From assembly GCA_003149635.1 (NCBI GenBank), contig QCWI01000008.1, positions 1-64,000 of the forward strand: a stretch of 64,000 nt of DNA, read 5' to 3'. Source of the stretch: Fluviicola sp. XM-24bin1. GTDB taxonomy: Bacteria > Bacteroidota > Bacteroidia > Flavobacteriales_D > Crocinitomicaceae. The notes beneath the pieces are model-generated. The model had not been told where the DNA came from, did not search any database, and worked only from the letters and a program-made list of their open reading frames with translations. The translations under genes and the position numbers were made by a program. Shown here piece by piece: positions 8,885 to 17,985 of this stretch (position 1 is its first letter; every line of letters begins with the position of its first letter).

Positions 8885-9655
8885 ATGAAGTACTGGTTGA
8901 TTTTAACAGGATTGATTTTTTTGACGGCTTGCGAAAGTGAAAATGCAGAAGTAACCGCTCCGAAACCCAAGGAAAACAAGGTGGTCGAGGCGACCGATCT
9001 TGAAACGAAAGTGGCTATGCATATCAAAGGTCAGCTGAAAATTACAGCGGCGGATAAATTTGATTCAACTTGGTTTCGTGTGGATTTGAACGCTGATGGC
9101 CAGAATGACTATCTCATTACAGTAAATCAATTAGACCGCGCACTCAATGAAGCGATAGAGGAAGACAAGGTCGAAAAGATGCGTGAAATTGGGTATATGG
9201 GTTACTTCAATCACTTCTTTTTTGTGGATGGTGCTACGGAAGAAATCGCCGACGGAATTGTGGTTCCCTCCTCCCCCATGTTTCCACTAGAAGTTCGCTT
9301 CGAAAAGATCTTAGGAACCGATCAAATGGATTTTTACGTGGACTATCGTGTTCGTAATATGCAGCGTCGAAAGTTCTACACAATTTCTCAAGGCAATCCA
9401 AGAGAGGTATGTCAGGCAGTAATTTTCGATCGTTTTGGAACGGAAGATACGGAAGCTTATGATGTTCGTTTAGAACAGGGAACGCTCAACGATTTCAATG
9501 ACATCGTGGAGTACCAAGCACGTCTGGAACCTATGATAATCCGAAATCTGGACTCAACTTATTATTACAAGCCGACCATCATTCCTTTTAATAATGAGGT
9601 GCGCAGATGGCATTATTCTCCAAGTGCGCGGAAGTACTACATGGTTAAGAATTAA
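8885..9655 (+). CDS. Hypothetical lipoprotein
   Basis: 256 residues with a clear lipoprotein signal (MKYWLILTGLIFLTAC, lipobox LTAC, Cys16), so it is probably anchored in a membrane facing the periplasm or surface. After a Lys/Glu-rich linker comes a single globular domain containing FRVDLNADGQNDYLITVNQ, which resembles a calcium-binding DxNxDGxxD loop of the dockerin/EF-hand kind. I do not recognise the family. It stands between ung and the TonB-dependent receptor and is convergent with the receptor. Confidence 0.75.
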   Translation: MKYWLILTGLIFLTACESENAEVTAPKPKENKVVEATDLETKVAMHIKGQLKITAADKFDSTWFRVDLNADGQNDYLITVNQLDRALNEAIEEDKVEKMREIGYMGYFNHFFFVDGATEEIADGIVVPSSPMFPLEVRFEKILGTDQMDFYVDYRVRNMQRRKFYTISQGNPREVCQAVIFDRFGTEDTEAYDVRLEQGTLNDFNDIVEYQARLEPMIIRNLDSTYYYKPTIIPFNNEVRRWHYSPSARKYYMVKN

Positions 9656-9692
9656 CAGTGCTGAGTGAGAAGTGTGAGTGTGAGAGCTCAAT

Positions 9693-12101
9693 TTAAAACA
9701 TCACTTTAACCGATCCGACGAAGGTTATTCCAGCGGCGGAAATTCCAGAGCCGAAGGTTCTATAGAGTTGATTCGTGATGTTCTCTACCCCAACTGTAAT
9801 CGATAAATGTTTGTTGAAGAAGTACGATGCTTTTGCATTCACGGTATTCCATGCCGGTGTGTACACAAGACCTTGCTCATCCAAAGCATAGATTAATTCG
9901 TTTCTTTCGGTCAAAGGGAATCGCTCGTGACTCACTTCACCGTTATACACCCAATAAACTTCTGCGCGTAATTGCCGCGTTTTATATCGTAGGGAAACCC
10001 TTCCAAACATCGGAGCTACTTGTGCTTTTGGGAAATATGCGGAGCTATCCTCAAGGAAATCAAATCCGCGTTGGTAGCTGAAAGTAGATGCCAAAGTCAG
10101 TCCTTTAACAATCGCCCAATCAAGACTTGCTTGCGCGCCGTAGGTATATGCATGACTTTCGTTCTGGATCGCCAGCACCTGACTTGGAACGCCTTCGTAA
10201 ACGATGGAATCTTGCCCGTTAAATTGAAAAGGTTCACGCACCATCGCATTCTGCAAGTACGTTCCATAAACAGCGATGTCCATCTTCAATTTAGCACCGA
10301 ACACTTTTACCAAGCCCGTTTCTCCTGAAAAAACATGCTCCGCTGTCAGATTTGGATTCGGTACGACAACTGTTCCAGATTCGGAATCAAACACTTTCCC
10401 TAGATCGTCGATGTTCGGGGCACGAAATCCTGTAGATACATTGAAATACCATTTGGTCTTTGCTGAAGGGCCGTAAACAATTCCAATTCCGCCACTTGGC
10501 GCTATTTTCAATAAGCTGGTTTCCGTTACTGGATAAGCGAATAAAGTAGTGTCAAATTGCGCGTTGGCACTGAACATGGCCAATCGCAAGCCTGCATTAG
10601 CAATCCAATTTTCATTCAAGTGATGTTTGATATTGGCGTAAACTCCATGCGTTTGCCATAAAGAACCGTCTGGGTAACGTGGATTAATAGTTGTTCTGGT
10701 GCCATCATCGAACTCGCGATATGCATTCGAACCAACGCTGTTTACTACAGATTCTAGCCCGTAAAAGAAGTCTGTTCGTTTTCCAAGCTCCTTTTCGACA
10801 TCCCAGTTCAAAGAAAACGCATCTACTCGTTCAAATTGTCTACGGATGTTATCACTCCCACTTCTTCTATCGTGGCGACTCTCTTTAAAGAGCTGATATG
10901 CACCAACAATGCGCATTTTATCGAATAACTTTCTTTTGATGGAATTTTTATATGCCACGCGATGCATCATCCATTCTTGAGGGCCGTAGTACCATTCCTC
11001 GAAATCCAAGATTCCATCTTCATCTGCATCTTCAATCAATCGATCATATCGCGGAACATCTTGAAAATTGGTCGAATACAAAATTCCGTACTCCCAATCG
11101 ATGCCGTCCTTTGGCCGAAAACTGAATTTCTGCAAAGCATTGAACTGATCGTATCCCGAATTGATTTGTTCCCTTGGATTTGGGTTGATCAGTGTTTGAT
11201 CTCCCATTTGATAGGTCGGTCGCAGGAATGCGCTGTCTCCATTGGCTCCCGCCGTGAGATCACCGAACAAAGAATACGTAACTGCAGTTGTCGCTGCAAA
11301 ACGATGATTTCCATAGGAAAAATCGGCATGTCCAGTCATTTCGTTGCTGGCAGAATTGAATCGAGAGAACAGATTCGTTCGGATAAATTCTCGCGTTGAA
11401 TCAGGCGCATGTCGCGCTTTTTTCGTGTCGAATTCCATGACCCCGCCAATCGCATCGCTACCAAACATTACCGATCCCGGCCCGAAAATCACTTCTACAT
11501 CGCTTAAGGAAAGCGGATCGATAACAATGACCTTTTGCAGGTTCCCTGAGCGGAAAATTGCGTTGTTCATTCGCACTCCGTCCACCACCAGCATTACTCG
11601 GTTGGTACCATAACCACGGAGTTGAGGAGAACCACCTCCAAATTGACTTTTCTGTACGTACACCATCCCACTTGAAGCCAAGAGATCGGCCGTAGTTTGC
11701 GGATTTTCCAGCGTCACGTTTTTGACATCGATGGGCGTAATTCTGTTCGGAATCTCTCTGGCATCGTATTCCCAGCGATAAGCCGATACTTCGATTCCAT
11801 CAACATTCAACTGCACTTCTTCTAATTCAATGGTGACAATATTTCGAAGATCGATGTATGAATACTCGGCTACGACATAATTTGGATAAATGATCTGAAG
11901 CGTGTCGCATCCTTTAAATGGCTCCAAACGAAATCGCCCTTCTGAGTTGGCAATCAACTTTTGATCGGACGACTTACAAAAGATTTTAACTCCGGGAATT
12001 CTTTCTTGCGTTAAACGATCAACTACTGTAATCTCCTGACTATGAGACCAACCGGATACCATCAACAGAAAAATAAGTAATATGTAATGTTTAAAAAGCA
12101 C
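9693..12101 (-). CDS. TonB-dependent outer-membrane receptor, heme/hemoglobin-receptor-like
   Basis: 802 residues from a GTG start. A signal peptide ends near GWSHSQ. A carboxypeptidase-like regulatory domain (residues about 22-95: ITVVDRLTQERIPGVKIFC) is followed by a plug domain (QTTADLLASSGMVYVQKSQ, GGGSPQLRGYGTNRVMLVVDGVRMNN) and a beta barrel ending in Phe. FRAP at 559-562 and NPNL at 582-585 match the two boxes known from heme and hemoglobin receptors. The histidine that lies between those boxes in characterised heme receptors is absent, so the ligand is uncertain. Energy would come from a TonB system such as the one whose tail opens the window. Confidence 0.9.
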   Translation of the reverse strand: MLFKHYILLIFLLMVSGWSHSQEITVVDRLTQERIPGVKIFCKSSDQKLIANSEGRFRLEPFKGCDTLQIIYPNYVVAEYSYIDLRNIVTIELEEVQLNVDGIEVSAYRWEYDAREIPNRITPIDVKNVTLENPQTTADLLASSGMVYVQKSQFGGGSPQLRGYGTNRVMLVVDGVRMNNAIFRSGNLQKVIVIDPLSLSDVEVIFGPGSVMFGSDAIGGVMEFDTKKARHAPDSTREFIRTNLFSRFNSASNEMTGHADFSYGNHRFAATTAVTYSLFGDLTAGANGDSAFLRPTYQMGDQTLINPNPREQINSGYDQFNALQKFSFRPKDGIDWEYGILYSTNFQDVPRYDRLIEDADEDGILDFEEWYYGPQEWMMHRVAYKNSIKRKLFDKMRIVGAYQLFKESRHDRRSGSDNIRRQFERVDAFSLNWDVEKELGKRTDFFYGLESVVNSVGSNAYREFDDGTRTTINPRYPDGSLWQTHGVYANIKHHLNENWIANAGLRLAMFSANAQFDTTLFAYPVTETSLLKIAPSGGIGIVYGPSAKTKWYFNVSTGFRAPNIDDLGKVFDSESGTVVVPNPNLTAEHVFSGETGLVKVFGAKLKMDIAVYGTYLQNAMVREPFQFNGQDSIVYEGVPSQVLAIQNESHAYTYGAQASLDWAIVKGLTLASTFSYQRGFDFLEDSSAYFPKAQVAPMFGRVSLRYKTRQLRAEVYWVYNGEVSHERFPLTERNELIYALDEQGLVYTPAWNTVNAKASYFFNKHLSITVGVENITNQLYRTFGSGISAAGITFVGSVKVMF

Positions 12102-12159
12102 GTAATAACCGCGAATTCAAAGGGATTTATTTGCAATAATCGCGCCGAAAAATAAGCAT

Positions 12160-12167
12160 TATCTTTG
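12160..12167 (+). promoter_or_regulatory. -7 box, six bases before the esterase ATG
   Basis: TATCTTTG is followed by TCGTGC and the ATG at 12174. This box argues against the in-frame TTG at 12165 as a start, since that codon lies inside the box. Confidence 0.55.
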
Positions 12168-12173
12168 TCGTGC

Positions 12174-12818
12174 ATGGAACAAAAACTCATCGCCAGCAAG
12201 ACTTTTCGTTTTGAGCTTTCCTCCGAATCGCAAGAATTTGATACCGTTTTATACGTGTTGCACGGTTATGGTCAACAAGCGCAATACTTCATTAGGAAAT
12301 TCCGCCCCTTGTTTGATAAAATGCTTGTAGTAGCGCCCGAAGGCATGCATCGATTTTACTTGCAGGGATCAAGCGGACGGGTTGGAGCTTCATGGATGAC
12401 AAAGGAGGCTCGTGAGGACGACATTTCCGATAACATTCAGTGGTTGGATCAGCTTGATTCTCATATTTCAGAACGATTTCAACCGAAGCGCAAGTTGATT
12501 TTGGGATTCTCGCAAGGCGGTGCGACTGCTGCCAGATGGTATCACATGGGAATCGTGAATTTCGATGCGATGATCTTGTGGGCCTGCGTATTCCCACCGG
12601 ATTTAAAGGTCGAAGAAGAAATTAAACATGCCACCAATCAGCACTTTACAATTGGGAGCGATGATGAATTTTACGATTCCGATGCACAGGATGAATTGGT
12701 TAAATTTTACTTAAATAAGGGATTCACCACCCATCGTTTTGAAGGAAAACACGATATTGACGCGCCTACTTTGGAGGTGATTCTGAATAAAATAAATGCA
12801 GAAGTCCCCAATCCATAG
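12174..12818 (+). CDS. Alpha/beta hydrolase, phospholipase/carboxylesterase type
   Basis: 214 residues from the ATG at 12174. Features of the esterase family that includes YpfH and human acyl-protein thioesterase are an N-terminal VLHGYGQQA oxyanion-hole stretch, the nucleophile elbow GFSQGG, and a C-terminal FEGKHDIDAP bearing the catalytic His; the Asp of the triad is in the GSDDEFYD stretch. No signal peptide, so cytoplasmic. The substrate cannot be told. The gene is divergent from the TonB receptor. Confidence 0.88.
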   Translation: MEQKLIASKTFRFELSSESQEFDTVLYVLHGYGQQAQYFIRKFRPLFDKMLVVAPEGMHRFYLQGSSGRVGASWMTKEAREDDISDNIQWLDQLDSHISERFQPKRKLILGFSQGGATAARWYHMGIVNFDAMILWACVFPPDLKVEEEIKHATNQHFTIGSDDEFYDSDAQDELVKFYLNKGFTTHRFEGKHDIDAPTLEVILNKINAEVPNP

Positions 12819-12860
12819 TTTGGCACAATTTTAGATATTTGCATCAGAAAACAGAATGAA

Positions 12861-13496
12861 ATGAAATTATTACTTGCATTATTTACTCTAGTCTCATTTG
12901 CTTCGTTCGGACAGGACGCGAAGTCTCAAGCCATTCTCGATGAGCTTTCGGAAAAAATGAAATCGCATAAGTCCTTCTATGTTGAGTTTAGCGTTAACAT
13001 CAAGAATTCCAGCACTGGAACGGATGAAAATGAAACAGGAAAAGGATGGGTGAAAGGCAAGAAATTCTACGGTTCTTTCGGCGATAACACGATTATTTCG
13101 AATGGAACGAAAACGTGGACTGTGATCAAAGAAGAGAAAACGGTTTACATCACGGATGCTGACGAAGACGACGACGAGATGTTGAATCCGAAAAAATTGA
13201 TGACGCTTTGGGAAAGTGGATTCAAGAACAAATATGGAAAAGAAACGACTATTGGTTCTGAGAAGGTAGATATGATTTACCTATACCCAAAGAACGCTAG
13301 CAGCGTTGATTACCACACGATCGTGATCTATGTTTCTAAAACAAGCAAAGAATTGAAAAAGGTCATCGTAAAGATGAAAGATGGTACACGCATGACGTAC
13401 AAGCTAACAAAGTACACAGCCAACCCATCAGTTCCTGATTCTAAGTTTGTGTACAACAAAGCAAAATACCCAGGTTATACAGAAATTAGCGACTAA
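12861..13496 (+). CDS. LolA-like outer-membrane lipoprotein carrier
   Basis: 211 residues with a signal peptide (MKLLLALFTLVSFASFGQ). The mature part matches the LolA/LolB beta-sheet fold in order: an N-terminal helix (ILDELSEKMKSHKSFYVEFS), strands with GKGWVKGKKFYGSFGDN, ISNGTKTW, and an acidic insert rich in Asp and Glu (about residues 95-108). LolA chaperones lipoproteins through the periplasm. Bacteroidota carry several LolA paralogues, so which one this is stays open. Weak -7-like GATATTTG at 12834-12841. Confidence 0.82.
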   Translation: MKLLLALFTLVSFASFGQDAKSQAILDELSEKMKSHKSFYVEFSVNIKNSSTGTDENETGKGWVKGKKFYGSFGDNTIISNGTKTWTVIKEEKTVYITDADEDDDEMLNPKKLMTLWESGFKNKYGKETTIGSEKVDMIYLYPKNASSVDYHTIVIYVSKTSKELKKVIVKMKDGTRMTYKLTKYTANPSVPDSKFVYNKAKYPGYTEISD

Positions 13497-13508
13497 TTCG
13501 TTGTATTT

Positions 13509-13934
13509 ATGATAAGTAACGCCTCTCATTTACTAGGGGCGTTTTTTTGTTCACATAGACTTAGTACTGCGCTGTGTAAACCTGAAACTGTAAGGGATAC
13601 CCGCAATTTAATTCAGGTAATTGTTGCAAAAAAACGCGCACAAATTCTTCGGATTTATCGCTACCTATTGGCTACTTTCGAAAGACGCAACCACTATTCA
13701 CTGAAAATAACAGAACTTGAAATTAATTCGGACAAAAGTCCGTTGGGAATAGATATTGACAAAGTCGCCAAATACTACGGTAATCGGCGTACTGTTGTTC
13801 AAGCATTCCTAAAAGATAAGAGTCGAACTCCCAAAGTTATCACACAGAGCCAATTGAACGTATTCGAGCTCATCGAACTGCAACTGGGCTACCCTATTCC
13901 AACGAAGACTCGTAAGATCGTTCGAAATATGTAA
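13509..13934 (+). CDS. Hypothetical protein with uncertain start, possibly a gene remnant
   Basis: The open frame is 141 codons, but its first 17 codons lie over the lolA-like terminator and read like non-coding DNA, so the ATG at 13509 is doubtful. From about codon 37 (AKKRAQILRIYRYLLATFERRN) to the end the composition looks like a real small helical protein, including KVAKYYGNRRTVVQAFLKDKS, a helix-turn-helix-like stretch. No in-frame ATG exists inside; TTG at 13668 is one possibility. It is convergent with the E1 gene. It may be a 5'-truncated remnant or a gene with an unusual start. No family recognised. Confidence 0.35.
   Translation: MISNASHLLGAFFCSHRLSTALCKPETVRDTRNLIQVIVAKKRAQILRIYRYLLATFERRNHYSLKITELEINSDKSPLGIDIDKVAKYYGNRRTVVQAFLKDKSRTPKVITQSQLNVFELIELQLGYPIPTKTRKIVRNM
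13518..13550 (+). terminator. Terminator of the lolA-like gene
   Basis: Stem AACGCCTC (13518-13525) / GGGGCGTT (13536-13543) with one G-T pair, followed by a T run. Confidence 0.8.
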
Positions 13935-13938
13935 TCTG

Positions 13939-15939
13939 CTAGTAGTTGATGATAGCATCAACCGCTGCGTCCAAGCGCTCTTTTGGTAAGAACTGTTGTT
14001 CCAAGTCAGCTGCGAAAGGAACCGGAGTATCCATAGAAGCAACGCGTTTCACTGGAGCATCCAAGGCTTCAAAGCAATTTTCGGAAATCAAGGCTGCAAT
14101 CTCTCCACCAATTCCTCCTGTCATACAATCTTCGTGTAGCACGATCACTTTTCCGGTTTTTCGCACAGCAGCGTAAATTGCTTCCGTATCCAACGGCAAT
14201 AATGTTCTTAGATCCAACACTTCAATACTTTGATCGGAATGATTATCGGCATATTCATTTGCCCAATGCACTCCCAATCCATAGGTAATGATGGTCAAAT
14301 CATCTCCTTCTCTCGTTGTACGAGCCTTCCCGATTTCAACAGTGTAGTAATCATCTGGAATTTCCTCGCGAATACTTCTGTACAAGAATTTGTGTTCGAA
14401 CACCATTACTGGGTTCGGATCTTCAATTGCTGCAGCTAACAAACCTTTTGCTTCATAAGGCGTTGAAGGGAAGACGATTTTCAATCCTGGTGTATGGAAG
14501 AACCACGCTTCATTACTTTGAGAGTGGAACGGCCCTGCTGCAGCACCAGCTCCCGTAGGCATGCGTACTACAACGTCAGCATTTTGCCCCCATCGCCAGT
14601 GAATTTTGGCAAGATTGTTCACAATCTGATTGAATCCACAAGTAACGAAGTCGGCGAACTGCATTTCCACAACCGCCTTCATACCGGCGATTGAAAGTCC
14701 CAATCCGGCTCCAACGATCGCTGATTCACAAATCGGTGTATTGCGGACGCGTCCCTTTCCAAATTGATCGACAAATCCTTCTGTGATTTTAAATACACCA
14801 CCGTACTCAGCGATATCCTGCCCCATGATTACCAAATCATCGTGTCGTTCCATCGCTTGCCGCAATCCATCTTGAACGGCATCTACAAAGCGTTTTTCGG
14901 TTTTATTACCTGTCGCCTCAATTTTTACCGGTTCATACGGAGCGTACATATCGTCTAATTCATTTTCCATGTTCGGAACAATCGCTTCTTCGGCGTATGC
15001 GATTTCCAAACCGTCCTGAATTTCTTTCTTGATTTCTTTCGCTACTTCTGCTTCTAATTCGTCAGAAAGTAATCCTTCTCCTTTCAAGTATGCAGTGTAT
15101 GCGTCAATTGGATCGTAAGCTTTCCAATCGTCTTGCAATCCTTCCGGATAGTACTTCGTACCAGACGCTTCTTCGTGTCCACGCATGCGGAAGGTCATCA
15201 ATTCCAACAAAACGGGCTTTGGATCCTTGCGCATTTCCTCCGTCAATTCGCGCATAACAGAAATCACCTCCAAGATGTTGTTTCCGTTCACCTGCACAGC
15301 TTTCATTCCGTAACCGATGCCTTTATCAATGAAATGTTTACAGTTGAATTGCTCTCTGGATGGCGTAGACAATCCCCACTGGTTGTTTTCAATTCCAAAG
15401 ATTACGGGTAAATCCCAAACAGAAGCCACGTTTAATGCTTCGTGGAAATCACCTTCGCTGGCTCCACCGTCTCCGGTAAATACTAAGGTTGCTTTCTTTT
15501 GATCTCGAAGTTTAGAAGCCAGCCCTACTCCACCGGCAAGTGCCAATTGAGGCCCCAGGTGGGAAATCATTCCAACAATATTGTAGTCCTGAGTTCCAAA
15601 GTGGAAAGAGCGATCACGTCCTTTGGTAAAACCCGACATTTTTCCTTGGAATTGAGCAAACAGGCGGTTCAAAGGAATTTCACGTGTTACGAATACACCG
15701 AGGTTTCTGTGCATTGGGAAGATGTATTCTTCTTTGTCCATTGCGTAGGTGGTACCGACGGAAATTGCTTCCTGTCCCCATCCCGAGAACCATTTAGAAA
15801 TTTTTCCTTGGCGCAAAAGGATCAACATCTTCTCTTCGATGAGACGTGGCTTCATCAATTTCTTGTAGATGTCGATGAGCTCTTCATCGCTAAATCCCGT
15901 TCGATTGTATTCAATTGCTCTTTTGTCAAGAACTGCCAT
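13939..15939 (-). CDS. Fused E1 alpha-beta subunit of a 2-oxo acid dehydrogenase (branched-chain or pyruvate type)
   Basis: 666 residues holding both E1 subunits in one chain. The alpha half (about 1-335) has the thiamine diphosphate motif GDGGASEGD (156-164) with NN at 185-186. The beta half begins near 340 (NKTEKRFVDAVQDGLRQAM) with MGQDIAEYGGVFK and a C-terminal transketolase domain (IEVLDLRTLLPLD). This is the thiamine-dependent decarboxylase of an oxo acid dehydrogenase complex. Fused E1 is common in Bacteroidota, usually annotated as branched-chain or pyruvate dehydrogenase; the substrate is not decidable here. No E2 or E3 gene is adjacent. Confidence 0.93.
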   Translation of the reverse strand: MAVLDKRAIEYNRTGFSDEELIDIYKKLMKPRLIEEKMLILLRQGKISKWFSGWGQEAISVGTTYAMDKEEYIFPMHRNLGVFVTREIPLNRLFAQFQGKMSGFTKGRDRSFHFGTQDYNIVGMISHLGPQLALAGGVGLASKLRDQKKATLVFTGDGGASEGDFHEALNVASVWDLPVIFGIENNQWGLSTPSREQFNCKHFIDKGIGYGMKAVQVNGNNILEVISVMRELTEEMRKDPKPVLLELMTFRMRGHEEASGTKYYPEGLQDDWKAYDPIDAYTAYLKGEGLLSDELEAEVAKEIKKEIQDGLEIAYAEEAIVPNMENELDDMYAPYEPVKIEATGNKTEKRFVDAVQDGLRQAMERHDDLVIMGQDIAEYGGVFKITEGFVDQFGKGRVRNTPICESAIVGAGLGLSIAGMKAVVEMQFADFVTCGFNQIVNNLAKIHWRWGQNADVVVRMPTGAGAAAGPFHSQSNEAWFFHTPGLKIVFPSTPYEAKGLLAAAIEDPNPVMVFEHKFLYRSIREEIPDDYYTVEIGKARTTREGDDLTIITYGLGVHWANEYADNHSDQSIEVLDLRTLLPLDTEAIYAAVRKTGKVIVLHEDCMTGGIGGEIAALISENCFEALDAPVKRVASMDTPVPFAADLEQQFLPKERLDAAVDAIINY

Positions 15940-15956
15940 AAGTCCGTGTTTTTTAG

Positions 15957-15964
15957 CAAAGCTA
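15957..15964 (-). promoter_or_regulatory. -7 box of the E1 promoter
   Basis: Minus-strand TAGCTTTG matches TAnnTTTG and lies 17 bases before the E1 ATG. Confidence 0.5.
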
Positions 15965-16087
15965 ACAAAAGAGGCTTTATGTTGTGAAGAATTTAAAACT
16001 TGCTTGCAAGAAAACGAGGAATCCTTAACAGAATCGATTCACTTGGTTGGAAAAAGTTACCTTGGCTTGGTCTTAAGCACTAGAATT

Positions 16088-16678
16088 ATGAGAAGATATA
16101 GCGCCATGTTCCTGCCCCTTGCCATTCTATTTTTTGCTTCTTGCTCTGGAAATTCAGAGGATTCTTCTAATGAAGACAGGAGTGAAAGTTTGAATGAAAC
16201 AACATTGTCGTTTCAAGATGAGCTAAAAAAGAGTGTCCTCTTTGACGAAGAAAAATTGCTCAAACAAAGCTTACAAAGCGGCAAACCAATGCTTCTTTAT
16301 TTCACCGGTTACAGCTGTGTAAATTGTAGGAGAATTGAGGATATGACGCTATCAGACCCTGACATTATGGATTATATCGATCGTCATTTCATTACAGCTG
16401 CCTTATATGTCGACGATCGAACCAAACTTCCTTCCAACTTTAAGGCTCACAAAAAACTTAAAGCTGCAAATGGTAATAACGGGACCATGGTTCTAGAAAC
16501 TTACGGCGATTATCATTATAGCATTGAAAGGTCAAAATTCGAGCGTTCGTCACAGCCCTACTTCGTGATCTTAAACGGAGATCAAGAACTACTAATCGAC
16601 GCAGATTACCGAGATTCCGATATCGAAGACTTTAAAAAGTTTCTGAAAAGAGGTGTAATTTATTACAACTCAAATTAG
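16088..16678 (+). CDS. Thioredoxin-like lipoprotein
   Basis: 196 residues from the ATG at 16088; the longer open frame upstream overlaps the E1 gene and lacks a signal. Lipoprotein signal MRRYSAMFLPLAILFFASC with Cys19. The thioredoxin-fold domain carries CVNC at 77-80 in the setting LLYFTGYSCVNC, like the C-terminal domain of DsbD and thioredoxin_7 proteins. It probably reduces or isomerises disulfides on the periplasmic side. It is divergent from E1 and convergent with the Kelch gene. Partner unknown. Confidence 0.85.
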   Translation: MRRYSAMFLPLAILFFASCSGNSEDSSNEDRSESLNETTLSFQDELKKSVLFDEEKLLKQSLQSGKPMLLYFTGYSCVNCRRIEDMTLSDPDIMDYIDRHFITAALYVDDRTKLPSNFKAHKKLKAANGNNGTMVLETYGDYHYSIERSKFERSSQPYFVILNGDQELLIDADYRDSDIEDFKKFLKRGVIYYNSN

Positions 16679-16684
16679 GAAAAG

Positions 16685-17842
16685 CTACTCAAACACCACT
16701 CGTTCCGAAAGTATCATTTTACCATAACGAAGCACCTGATAGACGTAAGTCCCCGATTGTAGTCCATTTCGTTCGAAACGTACGGTTCCATTCTCCGTAG
16801 ACTTCTGTCCTACTTGCTTTCCGGTCATATCAAAAACGACGATTTCAAAATGTTGCACCGTTTCTGATTGAAAACTTATGTGATCTACCGCTGGCGATGG
16901 ATATGCTTTAAATTTATCGATGGTGAATTCGTCGGCACTCGCAAATTGATCAAACTCCCAGAAATCGCCGAAGTTGGTTCCGTTCGTTCCCAATCCCATA
17001 TAGCACCGATCTCCGATTTTCGCTTTTACGGCCCAGCGTCTTTTGTTAAATGGATAATCAGGCAATTGTTCCCAAAGATCCAAATTGGGGTTGTAACGCC
17101 AAACTTCCGGGTACATATCTCCCCATCCCAAATAACCTCCGATGTAATATCCGTAGCCATTTTGAGACAAACCGATATTGTTATTCGGTGCCGTTCCCGG
17201 GAAATTCGCCTTTTGCGTCCAAGAATTTAATGCTGGATCGTATTCGTAAAAAGAATACCCGCTTTTGTAATAGCCTTTTCCGTTCACTACAAAAGTTCCG
17301 TGTCTGTGACCAACATTTCCAGGCATGGCGCACATGGCAGTCCATGAATCCGTTCCGGCATCGTAGCGATACAAGGAATCGGTAGCACTCATATAACTCG
17401 GGTAGTAGCCCATTCCATCGATTACAAACGGATCGGTATTGGTAAACCAATCGCCCGGAGCGTTGTTCAATTGCGTCCAAATATTCGTTTGTGGATCGTA
17501 ACAAAAATGTGTGGCATTGCTCCATTGTCCCATTCCCACATACGCTTTACCATCTATTGCAATGGCCGTTAAATCCTGATCGCCTCCACCATTATTCCCG
17601 ATGTAATCTGCCTTTTGGGCCCAGCTATTCGTTCCCGGATCATACTCCCACCACTCGGAAAACCATTCATCAGATCCATCTCCGTTCAAGTGTCCGGTTC
17701 CAGCATACACACGATTTCCCAGCCCGATTGCAACACCACGGTGTCGACCAAAGCTTCCGAAGTCCGCTTTTTTAGTCCAATAATTTGCTTGTACGAAATG
17801 ATGCGCCCCGAAAAGGGCTGCGATGAGCAGTAGGGTTTTCAA
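16685..17842 (-). CDS. Secreted Kelch-repeat protein with T9SS type A sorting domain
   Basis: 385 residues with signal peptide (MKTLLLIAALFGAHHFVQA). At least five Kelch-type units follow, each with a paired glycine and a W/Y-containing strand (DPGTNSWAQKADYIG, DAGTDSWTAMCAMPG, DPALNSWTQKANFPG). Together they form a beta propeller. The last 75 residues (KAYPSPAVDHISF ... GLQSGTYVYQVLRYG) are a T9SS type A sorting domain, so the protein should cross the outer membrane by type IX secretion. Function otherwise unknown. Confidence 0.88.
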   Translation of the reverse strand: MKTLLLIAALFGAHHFVQANYWTKKADFGSFGRHRGVAIGLGNRVYAGTGHLNGDGSDEWFSEWWEYDPGTNSWAQKADYIGNNGGGDQDLTAIAIDGKAYVGMGQWSNATHFCYDPQTNIWTQLNNAPGDWFTNTDPFVIDGMGYYPSYMSATDSLYRYDAGTDSWTAMCAMPGNVGHRHGTFVVNGKGYYKSGYSFYEYDPALNSWTQKANFPGTAPNNNIGLSQNGYGYYIGGYLGWGDMYPEVWRYNPNLDLWEQLPDYPFNKRRWAVKAKIGDRCYMGLGTNGTNFGDFWEFDQFASADEFTIDKFKAYPSPAVDHISFQSETVQHFEIVVFDMTGKQVGQKSTENGTVRFERNGLQSGTYVYQVLRYGKMILSERVVFE

Positions 17843-17985
17843 AATATAGTGTTTGTGTTCGTTCGAGCGAAAAGGTACTCATTATGAATCGTTTGAGTAA
17901 TGCAATTAAACGAGCAATTACCAAACAACCAAATCCATTGAACATTCTGAAATGAATTGCAGCTAGAAATCTGTATCTTACTGAC

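Noticed and set aside
10962-11399. 145-codon antisense open frame in the TonB receptor gene
   Set aside because: Runs opposite a real receptor gene and has no protein-like pattern.
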